Source of the DNA: Cytophagales bacterium
Lineage (GTDB): Bacteria; Bacteroidota; Bacteroidia; Cytophagales; 172606-1
Reading direction: 5' to 3'
Length of the DNA: 8,671 nucleotides
NCBI GenBank assembly: GCA_025455595.1
Contig: JALOMD010000078.1
Location: forward strand, 1-8,671
In this document: positions 1 to 5,512 of the stretch, piece by piece
How the letters are laid out: every line of letters starts with the position of its first letter
How positions within the stretch are numbered: the stretch's first letter is position 1
Program-made: the position numbers and the translations under genes
The notes under the pieces: generated by a model
What the model saw: the letters and a program-made list of their open reading frames with translations, nothing else
Told to the model about the DNA's origin: nothing
The model's database searches: none

Positions 1-1
1 C

Positions 2-367
2 GGGAAGGTGCTGGATCCCAATTTTCAAGGCGGCAGAAGCGTCTTGTTTGAGAGCGAGGAAGAAGCCGATCTTTTCTGCAAATTGCCTGTGGAAATAGTC
101 GCTGTTCAATCAGCCGACTTGAAAAAGCTTCTTGTTTTTCAATTGGTACCCCCGGCAAAGGAACGGGAAGCACTGGGACAGAACGAATACAAAAGCACAG
201 AGGGTTTGTATCCCATAGGTCAATTGAATGCAGGAAAAGCTTCGCTCTGGGTTCGAGAAGACGAAGAACCCTATGAGTCGTTTGATAAATGCATCCAGAT
301 AGTGCAAGGATATTTGACAAGGAATCGCCAGTCATTCTATGGTGACGTTGTCCTGCTCAAATGGTGA
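2..367 (+). CDS. 3' end of an unrecognised protein (5' truncated by window edge)
   Basis: The reading frame is open from the first bases of the window to a TGA at 365-367, giving at least 122 residues. A GTG at position 8 could serve as a start, but codons before it are also open (G-K-V-L-D-P), so this is most likely the C-terminal part of a longer protein. The fragment is hydrophilic and rich in Glu and Lys, with no signal peptide or membrane segment, and ends in VVLLKW. I do not recognise the family and see no catalytic motif. The stop is followed within 2 nt by a heptamer repeat tract (369-405), so there is no clear intrinsic terminator. Coding status is supported by frame length and protein-like composition only. 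Confidence 0.6.
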   Translation, partial: GKVLDPNFQGGRSVLFESEEEADLFCKLPVEIVAVQSADLKKLLVFQLVPPAKEREALGQNEYKSTEGLYPIGQLNAGKASLWVREDEEPYESFDKCIQIVQGYLTRNRQSFYGDVVLLKW

Positions 368-368
368 G

Positions 369-405
369 CAATAAGTACTTAGCCATTAGTAGTTAGTCTT
401 TAGTC
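369..405 (-). repeat. degenerate heptamer tract, inverted copy of 4612-4648
   Basis: Read on the minus strand from 405, the tract is five 7-bp units: GACTAAA, GACTAAC, TACTAAT, GGCTAAG, TACTTAT. It matches the plus-strand tract at 4612-4648 at 31 of 37 positions. It starts 2 nt after the stop codon of the first gene. Heptanucleotide tracts of this general kind (STRR sequences) are known from cyanobacteria; any function here is unknown. Confidence 0.7.
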
Positions 406-572
406 CGACAACACAAACTGCTGACCTTTAATGACTTATCGGGTGTTCTGAGCAAAAAATAGACAAAACTATTTGTGAACGAGTACTTGTGGTCGTGGTT
501 AACAGGTGCAAATTTGACAGGTGTTCAAACGGATGAAATGTCTGGCGCGACTGTTTTCAGAAAAAATTTTGA

Positions 573-600
573 CGTTTTAGGCAAAAATCACCCAAAACGC
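573..600. repeat. palindromic repeat, copy 1
   Basis: Left arm CGTTTTAGG (573-581) faces right arm CCCAAAACG (591-599) with one mismatch and a short A-rich centre. It belongs to the same family as the copies at 673, 1640 and 2553. Confidence 0.6.
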
Positions 601-672
601 AATAAACCTTTAGTCCTTGGCGAGCCTGTGATTCTGGTCAGACGCACCGCGTACAGACCTGCGTGTAAAAGG

Positions 673-699
673 CGTTTTGGCCAAAAAACGTCCAAAACG
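673..699. repeat. palindromic repeat, copy 2
   Basis: Perfect 8-bp arms CGTTTTGG (673-680) and CCAAAACG (692-699) surround an 11-nt centre. It lies exactly 100 bp after copy 1 in the same gap. Confidence 0.6.
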
Positions 700-746
700 A
701 AGATGCCGCATTGACGGTATTGAAAATCCCGCAACCAACGGCAACA

Positions 747-774
747 CTCTGACCTCTGACTTCTGACCTCTGAC
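747..774. repeat. tandem heptamer tract upstream of murI
   Basis: Four 7-bp units in a row: CTCTGAC, CTCTGAC, TTCTGAC, CTCTGAC. The tract ends 18 bp before the murI TTG start, so it occupies the region where the murI promoter or leader would be expected. Confidence 0.85.
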
Positions 775-792
775 CTTAAATCGTACTTCAAA

Positions 793-1587
793 TTGGTTGG
801 CATTTTCGATTCCGGCATTGGCGGGCTTACCGTGGCCCACGCCGTCACCAAGGCGTTGCCCCACGAGTCCATCGTGTATTTCGGCGACACGGCGCACCTT
901 CCCTACGGCGACAAATCGGCGGCGGCCATTCAGGCGTATTCCGTGAAGATTTGCGACGTGCTGCTGCAACGCCAATGCAAGCTCATCCTCATCGCCTGCA
1001 ATTCGGCTTCGGCGGCGGCCTACGACTTGGTGAAAGAATACGTGGGCAGCAAAGCCCGCGTGATGAACGTGATTGACCCCGTGGTGGCGCATGTCGGACA
1101 GCATTTCGCCGGACAAACCATCGGGCTGATCGGCACCAAACAGACCGTTTTCTCAAAGGTGTATGACCTGAAAATCAAGGCGCTGCGTCGCCAGATTACA
1201 CTCAAGTCGCTGGCCACGCCGCTGCTGGCACCCATGATTGAGGAAGGTTTTTTTGACAATACCATCAGCCACAGCGTCATCGAAACGTATCTGAACGACA
1301 GCCACTTGCGCGGCATCGGGGCGTTGATTCTGGGCTGCACGCATTATCCGCTCATCAAGAACGAAATCGCGCATTTTTACAAAGGCAGCGTTCAGGTGAT
1401 TGACTCGTCCGAAATCGTGGCCGACGCAGTGAAACGCCAGTTGGAGGCCGACAAGATGCTGTCTCCCGGCAATGCAAAACCTGCCCGCCATTTCCTCGTC
1501 TCTGATTTCACCCAGTCTTTCGAGGCTTCCACCAAGATTTTCTTCGGCAAGAAACTGCACTTGGAACAGTACAGACTGTGGGAGTGA
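793..1587 (+). CDS. murI: glutamate racemase
   Basis: Cytoplasmic enzyme that interconverts L- and D-glutamate, supplying D-glutamate for peptidoglycan precursors. The 264-residue length is normal for the family. Hallmarks are all present: FDSGIGG at 5-11 with catalytic-region Asp6, YFGDTAHLPYG at 29-39, ACNSAS at 68-73 with the first catalytic Cys69, and GCTHYP at 181-186 with the second catalytic Cys182 and His184. These are the two cysteine acid/base residues of the cofactor-independent racemases. The start is TTG at 793: the frame has a TGA at 757-759 and only CTG and TTG codons lie between, and starting here gives the usual few residues before the VGIFDSG core. No good Shine-Dalgarno is visible. 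It is convergent with the small secreted-protein gene at 1703-2161. Confidence 0.96.
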   Translation: MVGIFDSGIGGLTVAHAVTKALPHESIVYFGDTAHLPYGDKSAAAIQAYSVKICDVLLQRQCKLILIACNSASAAAYDLVKEYVGSKARVMNVIDPVVAHVGQHFAGQTIGLIGTKQTVFSKVYDLKIKALRRQITLKSLATPLLAPMIEEGFFDNTISHSVIETYLNDSHLRGIGALILGCTHYPLIKNEIAHFYKGSVQVIDSSEIVADAVKRQLEADKMLSPGNAKPARHFLVSDFTQSFEASTKIFFGKKLHLEQYRLWE

Positions 1588-1591
1588 GCAA

Positions 1592-1623
1592 TTTTGAATG
1601 AGTGAGTTTTGAGTGATTGAATG
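1592..1623. repeat. short degenerate repeats after murI
   Basis: Two related stretches, TTTTGAATGAGTGAG (1592-1606) and TTTTGAGTGATTGAA (1607-1621), match at 12 of 15 positions and are built from TTGAATG/TTGAGTG-like words. The spacing mixes 7 and 8 bp, so it is a looser version of the heptamer tracts elsewhere. Confidence 0.5.
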
Positions 1624-1639
1624 GAATGCAGAATGGAGG

Positions 1640-1670
1640 GGCGTTTTGGGCAAAATTTGCCCAAAACGCC
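1640..1670. repeat. palindromic repeat, copy 3 (perfect)
   Basis: A perfect palindrome with 15-bp arms, GGCGTTTTGGGCAAA (1640-1654) and TTTGCCCAAAACGCC (1656-1670), around a single central base. It lies between the convergent ends of murI and the secreted-protein gene. It might act as a hairpin in RNA from either strand, but no T-run follows it on either side, so an intrinsic terminator is not supported. It is the best-preserved member of the family. Confidence 0.85.
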
Positions 1671-1702
1671 TGCAATCTTTCCGAAATCCGCCTTCCGAAT
1701 TC

Positions 1703-2161
1703 CTATATTTCCGATTTGCGGCGCACTTTCAGCATGTCTTTGCCTACCGACACCACTTCGAGGAAGTAAGCCTCGCTTTCGGCACCTTGTACGGTCACTT
1801 TCATGGTGTTGGGCAGTTTGGTGCGTTCCCAGCGGCCCATTACCACTTTTTCGCCGTCGTTAGGGGCGATGTCGAACCGCACCAACATACCGTCTTTGCC
1901 GATTTTCAGGCCTTTGCGGCCACGGGCGGGCGGAAATGCGAAGCCTTCGGGGCGGTACACCTCTACGCCGGGCTGGCCTTTCTCATCTTCAAACGAATGT
2001 ACCCATTTTTGGTACAGAGCCGCGCTGCTCACCGAGGCCGACGGTGCAGCAGCTGCCTTGGCGGGGGTGGCCTTGGCCTTGCTTTTCGCTTTGGGCTTGG
2101 TCTGTGCGTAAACAAGCGTTGCACAACAGAGCAACGACAGAAGCAGGAATGTTTTTTTCAT
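1703..2161 (-). CDS. small secreted protein with Lys/Ala-rich linker and WVHSFE...FPPARGR domain
   Basis: A 152-residue protein, start ATG at 2161. Residues 1-19 form a clear signal peptide (MKKT, a Leu-rich core, then VYA before Gln20), so it is exported, probably to the periplasm. Residues 20-48 are a low-complexity Lys/Ala/Pro/Ser linker. Residues 49-152 look like a compact beta-rich domain with the motifs YQKWVHSFED (50-59), VEVYRPEGFAFPPARGRKG (66-84), DGMLVRFDIAPNDGE (90-104) and GRWE (109-112). I recall similar small hypothetical proteins with W-V-H-S-x-E and F-P-P-x-R-G-R motifs, and the layout suggests a lipocalin-like barrel, but this is not established. No catalytic residues are evident. 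It stands alone: convergent with murI, divergent from the polX-like gene. Confidence 0.8.
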   Translation of the reverse strand: MKKTFLLLSLLCCATLVYAQTKPKAKSKAKATPAKAAAAPSASVSSAALYQKWVHSFEDEKGQPGVEVYRPEGFAFPPARGRKGLKIGKDGMLVRFDIAPNDGEKVVMGRWERTKLPNTMKVTVQGAESEAYFLEVVSVGKDMLKVRRKSEI

Positions 2162-2307
2162 AGCGACGGGAGTTGGGTTAACACGATAATTGCTTGTTCA
2201 TATATCTCTGTTCGGTTCTATTGATAAACTTGACTTTCTGTTTTTACTGTGTTTTTTACAGACATTTTAGCTTGGATAGAAAATATTTTCGCGCTGCAAC
2301 GATGTGC

Positions 2308-2426
2308 CGTTTTGAGCATTCCCGCCGGTGCGGGATTTGGCAATACCGCCCACGCCAAGTGCGTGCCTGCCACGCACCTGGCGTGGGCAGGCAAAAGGCG
2401 GCATCTTCGATTTTTGCCTGAAACGC
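2308..2426. repeat. composite hairpin element with GC-rich core
   Basis: The core is a stem of 18-nt arms (2348-2365 and 2371-2388, 17 of 18 paired) with a 5-nt loop CCTGC. A second stem overlaps it: GCCTGCCACGC (2365-2375) can pair with GCGTGGGCAGGC (2381-2392) with one bulged G, so the two folds exclude each other. A smaller hairpin CCCGC-CGGT-GCGGG lies at 2321-2334. The outer ends, CGTTTTGAGCATT (2308-2320) and TTTTTGCCTGAAACGC (2411-2426), resemble the two halves of the palindromic repeat family, as if the GC-rich core sat inside such a repeat. Confidence 0.6.
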
Positions 2427-2430
2427 ATTT

Positions 2431-2523
2431 GTCAGAACTATGATTTTACAGTGATTTTCGTGATGGGCATGATGGTTCGCTTTTCAATCAAGGCAATCCT
2501 TTAATCCTACGAAACGACAGTTC
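2431..2523. repeat. imperfect AT-rich inverted repeat
   Basis: The left part starts GTCAGAACTATGATTTTAC (2431-2449) and the right part ends CGACAGTTC (2515-2523), with GATTTT/GATGG words on the left and AATCCT words on the right. The ends pair over GAACT/AGTTC and then only partly. It resembles the dispersed tcagaa...attctga-type repeats I recall from environmental Bacteroidota, but the match is loose. Confidence 0.35.
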
Positions 2524-2552
2524 GGCGAAGCCAATCAGGGTTCAGGCAAAAG

Positions 2553-2579
2553 CGTTTTGAGCATTTTTTGCCCAAAACG
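2553..2579. repeat. palindromic repeat, copy 4
   Basis: Left arm CGTTTTGAGCA (2553-2563) faces right arm TGCCCAAAACG (2569-2579) with one mismatch and a T-rich centre. The left 13 nt (2553-2565) are identical to 2308-2320, linking this copy to the composite hairpin upstream. It lies about 110 bp before the polX-like start codon. Confidence 0.6.
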
Positions 2580-2691
2580 GTTCGTGAAAACAAATATTGG
2601 CCAACTTTCCAAGCGCATTTTCCCTGCGTTCCGAACTCTGCAATTTTACCATAACTTGCGACCTGAAAATTACAACCTGCAACGAATTGTC

Positions 2692-4374
2692 ATGCAAAAC
2701 GCCGAAATCATCCGCCTGCTCGAACTTACCGCACGCCTGCTGGAACTCAACGACGAGAACCCGTTCAAGGTCAGAAACTACACCAATGCGGCCGTGGCCC
2801 TTGAAAGGGTGTCGGAGCCGCTGGAAAATCTCAACGCCGAGCAAATAGCACAATTGGACGGACTGAGCAAAGGCATGGCCGACAAAATCGTGCTACTGAA
2901 TACGGAAGGCACCTTCCCGGAGTTGCGCCAACTGCTGGCCCAAGTACCGGGCGGTGTGGTTGAGATGCTGGACATCAAGGGGTTGGGGCCGAAAAAAATC
3001 AGGGCTTTGTGGAAAGATTTGGGCATTGAGACCCTCGACGAACTGCTGGCCGCCTGCGCCGACAACCGCGTGGCCGCGCTGAAGGGCTTCGGTGAGAAGA
3101 CGCAGGAAAACATCCGGCAGGCGTTGGTGTTCCGGCAGGCGGCGGCCAGCAAGCTGCGGTTCGACGAAGCTTCGACACTGGCCGACATGGTTTTCCACGA
3201 ACTGCGCAAAGCCGGCTTGCAGACCGTTTACCTGACCGGGCAAGTGGCGCAGTGCAGTCCGGTGGTGGATTCGATTCAGTTGGTGGCTGCCGTGGAAGAC
3301 GTAACGGCAGCACACGCGGCACTCGCCGGCATCGAATGGATGCACCGCGACGACCAGGCTTCCGGCCCGTTTGCATGGCGCGGCCGCATGACAGACGCGC
3401 CGCTGCCGGTTGAGGTGCTGTTTGTGCCGCCGCAAAAGTTTGTCGGCCAGGCGTTTGTACACACGGCGGCGGCGGGACATTTGGCAAAAACCGCCCAAAA
3501 CGGCCAGACGCTGCTGCAAGTCGCCACGTCCGAAACGCACCAAGACGAAGAGCAGATTTACACCAAAGCCGGGCTGCCGTACATCGTTCCCGAGATGCGC
3601 GAAGGGCTGTTCGAGTTCGAGTGGGCCAAGAACCATTCAGAGGCCGACTTGGTGAAACCGGCCGATTTGAAAGGTGTTCTGCACAACCACAGCACGTACA
3701 GCGACGGCAAACATACCTTGGAAGAAATGGCCCGTTACTGCCAGTCGCTGGGCTACGAATATTTCGGCATCACCGACCACTCCAAATCGGCGTTCTACGC
3801 CAACGGTCTCACCGAAGACCGCGTGCGTCAACAGCATCAGGAAATTGACGCTTTGAACCAGAAACTGGCACCGTTCCGAATATTCAAAGGGATAGAGTCG
3901 GACATCCTGACCGACGGTTCGCTCGATTATGACGACGACGTGTTGAAAACATTCGATTTCATCGTCGCCTCGGTGCATTCCGGCCTCGGCATGGACGAGG
4001 AGAAAGCCACCAAGCGGCTCATACGCGCCGTGGAAAATCCGTACACCACGATTTTGGGACACATGACGGGTCGGCTGCTGCTTCGTCGCGAAGGCTACCC
4101 GGTTGACCACCGCAAGGTGATCGACGCTTGCGCTGCCAACGGGGTGATCATCGAAATCAATGCCAGCCCGTGGCGACTCGACATTGACTGGCACTGGTTG
4201 CCTTACTGCATGGAAAAAGGCGTGATGATCAGCATCAATCCCGATGCGCACGAAAAAAACGGCATCCACGACATGGCCTACGGCGTAAACGTAGCCCGAA
4301 AAGGTGGCCTCACCCGCGCCATGACTTTCAACGCCTTGCCTTTGGCAGAGGTGGGGAAGCGGTTTGGTGTTTGA
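2692..4374 (+). CDS. PolX-like protein: HhH + degenerate polymerase palm + intact PHP nuclease domain
   Basis: 560 residues from ATG 2692, close to the ~570 of bacterial PolX, a DNA-repair polymerase with a C-terminal PHP nuclease. The N-terminal 8-kDa-like region (MQNAEIIRLLELTARLLEL...NPFKVRNY) is followed by helix-hairpin-helix segments near 58-66, 95-107 (IKGLGPKKIRALW) and 130-141 (LKGFGEKTQENI). The palm region at 160-300 is recognisable but lacks the family's active site: the expected GS..R...E...DID stretch reads TGQVAQCSPVVDSIQLV (182-198), and the VDL of the third aspartate reads VEVLFVP (240-246). The PHP domain (328-560) is complete: HNHSTYSDG (331-339), TDHS (361-364), GIESDI (400-405), VHS (428-430), GHMTGR (456-461), NPDAH (516-520). 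Inference: a metal-dependent 3'-5' exonuclease or phosphoesterase in repair, probably without polymerase activity. The frame also opens at TTG 2557, but that lies inside a repeat. No strong Shine-Dalgarno, which is usual in Bacteroidota. Confidence 0.92.
   Translation: MQNAEIIRLLELTARLLELNDENPFKVRNYTNAAVALERVSEPLENLNAEQIAQLDGLSKGMADKIVLLNTEGTFPELRQLLAQVPGGVVEMLDIKGLGPKKIRALWKDLGIETLDELLAACADNRVAALKGFGEKTQENIRQALVFRQAAASKLRFDEASTLADMVFHELRKAGLQTVYLTGQVAQCSPVVDSIQLVAAVEDVTAAHAALAGIEWMHRDDQASGPFAWRGRMTDAPLPVEVLFVPPQKFVGQAFVHTAAAGHLAKTAQNGQTLLQVATSETHQDEEQIYTKAGLPYIVPEMREGLFEFEWAKNHSEADLVKPADLKGVLHNHSTYSDGKHTLEEMARYCQSLGYEYFGITDHSKSAFYANGLTEDRVRQQHQEIDALNQKLAPFRIFKGIESDILTDGSLDYDDDVLKTFDFIVASVHSGLGMDEEKATKRLIRAVENPYTTILGHMTGRLLLRREGYPVDHRKVIDACAANGVIIEINASPWRLDIDWHWLPYCMEKGVMISINPDAHEKNGIHDMAYGVNVARKGGLTRAMTFNALPLAEVGKRFGV
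3483..3503 (+). repeat. palindrome-family-like 21-mer inside the polX-like gene
   Basis: This stretch matches 580-600 (part of palindrome copy 1) at 18 of 21 positions and shares GCCCAAAACGG with copy 4. It encodes L-A-K-T-A-Q-N-G around residues 264-271 in the PolX palm/linker, a place where homologues have a similar sequence, so chance is possible. Confidence 0.3.
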
Positions 4375-4375
4375 T

Positions 4376-4403
4376 GTTTACAGTTTGCAGTTTATCGTTT
4401 AAG
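4376..4403. repeat. tandem heptamer tract after the polX-like gene
   Basis: Four 7-bp units: GTTTACA, GTTTGCA, GTTTATC, GTTTAAG, starting 2 nt after the stop codon. The shared part is GTTT at a strict 7-bp period. Confidence 0.75.
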
Positions 4404-4425
4404 TGCCCGACAGCAATTGGCTTAT

Positions 4426-4543
4426 TAGGACTTACGCAGCATCTTTGGCAAAGGTGCTGGCTGTGCGTGAGTTACGCGAAAACCTTTGCCAAAGGTAAAT
4501 ACCTCTTTTTCAACGGATTACCTTTGTCTTTGCGTAAGCCCCA
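4426..4543. mobile_element. candidate 118-bp MITE
   Basis: Terminal inverted repeats TAGGACTTACGCA (4426-4438) and TGCGTAAGCCCCA (4531-4543) match at 11 of 13 positions, with the inner 8 perfect. The element is flanked by the 5-bp direct repeat CTTAT at 4421-4425 and 4544-4548, a plausible target-site duplication. Inside is a perfect 13-bp inverted repeat, CTTTGGCAAAGGT (4443-4455) against ACCTTTGCCAAAG (4482-4494), with a partial third copy ACCTTTG at 4520-4526. It is too small to encode a transposase. A full-length relative supplying transposase in trans is inferred, not seen. Confidence 0.5.
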
Positions 4544-4580
4544 CTTATGTTATTTTCGGTGTACAAGAAAAGCATAAGTG
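4542..4580. repeat. AT-rich hairpin between convergent genes
   Basis: CACTTATG (4542-4549) and CATAAGTG (4573-4580) form perfect 8-bp arms, with an inner TTTTC/GAAAA pairing. It overlaps the right-hand CTTAT repeat of the candidate MITE, which weakens the reading of that repeat as a target duplication. It could fold in transcripts from either flanking gene. Confidence 0.45.
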
Positions 4581-4611
4581 TTTGTCTATCAACTACTTGT
4601 ATTTTTATTTT

Positions 4612-4648
4612 GACTAATGACTAACTACTAACGACTGGGTACTTATCG
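4612..4648 (+). repeat. degenerate heptamer tract, inverted copy of 369-405
   Basis: Five 7-bp units: GACTAAT, GACTAAC, TACTAAC, GACTGGG, TACTTAT. It is 31 of 37 identical to the reverse complement of 369-405, over 4 kb away. Confidence 0.75.
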
Positions 4649-4724
4649 TTTCAATGGCAAAGCCCGCGAAGTTGCGGCAGGTTTGTCGGTTTCGTGGTTG
4701 TTCAACGGCAAACGACGATACACT

Positions 4725-5459
4725 TCAGTTGACCGGCCAAACGTTCTGACGGCGGACGTAGGCGGTTTTTCCTTCCCAATTGGTACGCAGCCAGATGTCT
4801 TCCTCGCCGGTGATGCGTACACGGTGCCCTTTGCGCACCACACGCATCACCTTTGACCCTGCCGACGGCGCATCCATGAAATACGTATAGTCTTCCGTGA
4901 CCACCGCCTTGCGGTCACTGAGGCTTACGTTGAATAGCAACAACATGAAGCCCAAGAAGAAAGACAAGGCCAGCCCGTGCCGCCCCGCCACAAAATTGCC
5001 GCGCATTTTCTTGCGTATCATGCCGCCCAGCATCCACAAGGCCAGCACGGCAAAAGCCGCCACCATGTAGATGTAGTAACGTTGGTAATAGGTCAGGAAA
5101 AAATCCCAGTCGTCGTATTCGTAGCCGCGTAGGTTGTGGCGAGTTGCCAACTCGTTCATCTTCAGGGCCACCTGCGGACTGGGACGCTGTTGCTGGTAAA
5201 GGCTCAGGTAACATAGTGTTTTGGCATAGTCTCCCAGCCCTTCGGTGATAAAGGCCATACGCAGTAGCATCATAGGCGAAGACATGCCTTGATGCAAAGT
5301 CGCTTCGTAGGCCGCCAATGATTCGGTGTAGTCATGCTTGGCAAACAAGGAGTCAGCGACTGTCAACGAATTGACAGCGGGATTTTGCCCGTAGCTGAAA
5401 CAAAGGAAAAAGGAACACGCGGTAAAAAATGTTGCTTTTTTTAGAATGAAGGCTTGCAT
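4725..5459 (-). CDS. BatE-like membrane protein (signal peptide, TPR, two TM helices, SH3 domain)
   Basis: 244 residues from ATG 5459; a longer frame from 5492 adds 11 residues but would put polar sequence before the signal peptide. Residues 1-25 form a signal peptide (KKATFFTACSFFLCFSYGQ). Residues 31-110 are helical and TPR-like (DSLFAKHDYTESLAAYEATLHQG, then MAFITEGLGDYAKTLCYLSLY). Two membrane segments follow at about 129-147 and 161-179, with a short basic stretch RKKMRGNF between them. Residues 187-244 resemble a bacterial SH3 domain (YTYFMDAPSAGSKVMRVV...HRVRITGEEDIWLRTNWEGKTAYVRRQNV). This order matches BatE of the Bacteroidota bat (aerotolerance) cluster, where it is thought to act with BatA-D in the envelope. 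No other bat gene is in the window, so the role is inferred from architecture only. It is divergent from tRNA-Lys. Confidence 0.8.
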   Translation of the reverse strand: MQAFILKKATFFTACSFFLCFSYGQNPAVNSLTVADSLFAKHDYTESLAAYEATLHQGMSSPMMLLRMAFITEGLGDYAKTLCYLSLYQQQRPSPQVALKMNELATRHNLRGYEYDDWDFFLTYYQRYYIYMVAAFAVLALWMLGGMIRKKMRGNFVAGRHGLALSFFLGFMLLLFNVSLSDRKAVVTEDYTYFMDAPSAGSKVMRVVRKGHRVRITGEEDIWLRTNWEGKTAYVRRQNVWPVN

Positions 5460-5484
5460 GGTTTTTGCGAGATACCTATCTTTG
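5453..5484 (+). promoter_or_regulatory. probable Bacteroidota-type promoter of tRNA-Lys
   Basis: TATCTTTG (5477-5484) fits the Bacteroidota -7 consensus TAnnTTTG, and CTTG (5453-5456) lies 20 nt upstream as a possible -33 box. The predicted start, a few nt downstream, would give a short leader before the tRNA at 5513. The -33 box overlaps the start codon region of the divergent BatE-like gene. Confidence 0.5.
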
Positions 5485-5512
5485 CACCGCAATTTACGAA
5501 AAGGGATTAAAA

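Larger units (their letters stand above)
368..792. other. repeat-rich intergenic gap before murI
   Basis: This 425-bp gap holds no convincing gene. It contains a degenerate heptamer tract (369-405), two copies of a short palindrome (573-600 and 673-699) and a second heptamer tract (747-774) ending 18 bp before the murI start. The open frame at 475-714 runs straight through both palindromes and has no family resemblance, so it was not called. No clear Bacteroidota-type promoter was found. Confidence 0.6.
2162..2691. other. structured divergent intergenic region
   Basis: This 530-bp region separates the start codons of the secreted-protein gene (-) and the polX-like gene (+). It holds a GC-rich double hairpin (about 2308-2426), an AT-rich imperfect inverted repeat (2431-2523) and a palindromic repeat (2553-2579). 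I found no convincing gene: open frames across the hairpins give low-complexity peptides without family resemblance. Both flanking genes must have their promoters here, but no clear TTTG/TAnnTTTG pair stood out. Confidence 0.55.
4375..4724. other. repeat-rich gap between convergent genes
   Basis: This 350-bp gap lies between the polX-like stop and the BatE-like stop. It holds two heptamer tracts (4376-4403, 4612-4648), a possible MITE (4426-4543) and an AT-rich hairpin (4542-4580). No intrinsic terminator with a clear T-run was seen. The remaining 4650-4724 holds nothing I can name. Confidence 0.55.

Noticed and set aside
475..714. Open frame of 79 codons on the plus strand
   Set aside because: It runs through two palindromic repeats, has a GTG start without a ribosome site and no recognisable protein features.
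369..774. CRISPR array
   Set aside because: The repeats are 7 bp, contiguous and without spacers; no cas gene is present.
1640..1670. Perfect palindrome as a bidirectional terminator
   Set aside because: No T-run follows on either strand and the same sequence recurs in non-terminator positions.
1613..2224. Open frame of 203 codons antisense to the secreted-protein gene
   Set aside because: The opposite strand has a signal peptide and protein-like motifs; this frame starts in the palindrome region and has shadow-like composition.
2557..2691. N-terminal extension of the PolX-like protein
   Set aside because: The extra 45 residues begin at a TTG inside palindrome copy 4 and match nothing expected before the PolX N-terminus; ATG 2692 fits the family length.
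4371..4577. Open frame of 68 codons after the polX-like gene
   Set aside because: It crosses a heptamer tract and the candidate MITE; nothing supports translation.
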